In this document: in pieces, positions 6,661 to 7,040 of the stretch | Position numbering within the stretch: position 1 is the first letter of the stretch | Layout of the letters: every line of letters starts with the position of its first letter | Source of the DNA: Tenericutes bacterium HGW-Tenericutes-5 | Lineage (GTDB): Bacteria > Bacillota_I > Bacilli_A > Izemoplasmatales > Hujiaoplasmataceae | Direction: 5' to 3' | Length of the DNA: 7,040 nucleotides | NCBI GenBank assembly: GCA_002839125.1 | Contig: PGXI01000077.1 | Span: forward strand, 1 to 7,040 | Position numbers and translations under genes: made by a program | Notes under the pieces: generated by a model | Told to the model about the DNA's origin: nothing | What the model saw: only the letters and a program-made list of their open reading frames with translations | Database searches by the model: none

Positions 6661-7040
6661 TGATGAATAATCAAATGACACCTAAAGAGTTAAATGAGAT
6701 TGGTGATCAATATTTCTACGGGCAAGGAATTGATAAGAATATTGAAGTAGCCTTTACCTATTATAAACGTGCAGCTGATCAGAATAACCCCGTGGGTTTA
6801 GCTAATGTTGGTAAATATTTTTTAGCTAAATTGAATGAAAACCAAGCTTTTTCTTATTATGAGAAAAGTGCACTTATGGGTTATCCTTTAGCTTTTGTAA
6901 AATTAAGCGATATGTATTTAAATGGTATAGGCGTTAAAAAGAATAAGAAAAAAGCTTTTAAGATGATGGAAGAAGCAGCTAATTTAAATGAAATTGATGC
7001 TTATCATTTGCTTGGTCAATATTATTTATTAGGCATAGGT
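6660..7040 (+). CDS. Second Sel1-repeat protein (5' part only)
   Basis: The first 127 codons of a second Sel1-repeat protein are present; the frame is open at the window edge. Repeats start almost at the N-terminus: 9-43 (IGDQYFYGQGIDKNIEVAF), a shorter one at about 45-74 (VGKYFLAKLNENQAFSYYEK, lacking the G-x-G-V turn), 76-111 (LSDMYLNGIGVKKNKKKAF) and the start of a fourth at 112 (LLGQYYLLGIG). No signal peptide is seen. The gene overlaps the stop of the upstream SLR gene in TGATGATG, so the two are surely co-transcribed and probably coupled in translation. Start codons ATG 6660 and 6663 are adjacent; ATG 6675 is a third in-frame option with weaker SD support. Adjacent paralogues suggest an old tandem duplication, though the repeats align by family pattern rather than by close identity. 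Function and partner are unknown. Confidence 0.9.
   Translation, partial: MMNNQMTPKELNEIGDQYFYGQGIDKNIEVAFTYYKRAADQNNPVGLANVGKYFLAKLNENQAFSYYEKSALMGYPLAFVKLSDMYLNGIGVKKNKKKAFKMMEEAANLNEIDAYHLLGQYYLLGIG

Overview
The window reads as a stretch of an AT-rich (roughly 30% GC), standard-code, low-GC Gram-positive genome. All four complete or partial genes after the first run left to right on the + strand. The addB-addA gene order, the Shine-Dalgarno sequences complementary to a normal anti-SD, and Trp written only as TGG with no in-frame TGA point to Firmicutes or their standard-code Mollicute relatives (Acholeplasma/Izemoplasma-like or an uncultured RF39/RFN20-like Bacilli lineage). The lineage is an inference from gene content and style, not from a marker gene.

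Layout. Bases 2-196 are the 3' end of a small heat-shock protein (Hsp20/alpha-crystallin) gene, closed by a strong intrinsic terminator at 216-247. A compact promoter with an extended -10 (289-297) follows and drives a helicase-nuclease operon. The first gene is addB (316-2571), a short version whose N-terminal Walker A motif is gone but whose Fe-S-staple nuclease is intact. After a 1-nt gap comes addA (2573-5689), a UvrD-like helicase with all canonical motifs and its own nuclease domain. Downstream, with only 32 bases between, lie two overlapping genes for Sel1-repeat (TPR-like) proteins: a complete 312-aa one (5722-6660) and the first 127 codons of a second one (6660-7040, cut by the window edge). 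A candidate extended -10 promoter overlaps the addA stop codon, so the Sel1 pair may be read both from the addBA transcript and from its own start.

Functionally, AddA and AddB form one heterodimer that unwinds and trims double-strand DNA ends to load RecA for recombinational repair; AddA is the only motor, and both subunits carry nuclease sites. The Sel1-repeat proteins lack signal peptides and probably act as cytoplasmic scaffolds or adaptors. Nothing in the sequence proves that they work with AddAB, but their placement directly behind addBA is the main thing to test here. The most notable points are the reduced AddB, the very short addB leader in which the SD would sit at the mRNA 5' end, a cluster of six AGCGG pentamers (the B. 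subtilis Chi sequence) inside the first Sel1 gene, and the tandem Sel1 genes. No RNA gene, CRISPR array, insertion sequence or prophage feature was seen, and no stretch over 300 bases lacks a gene.
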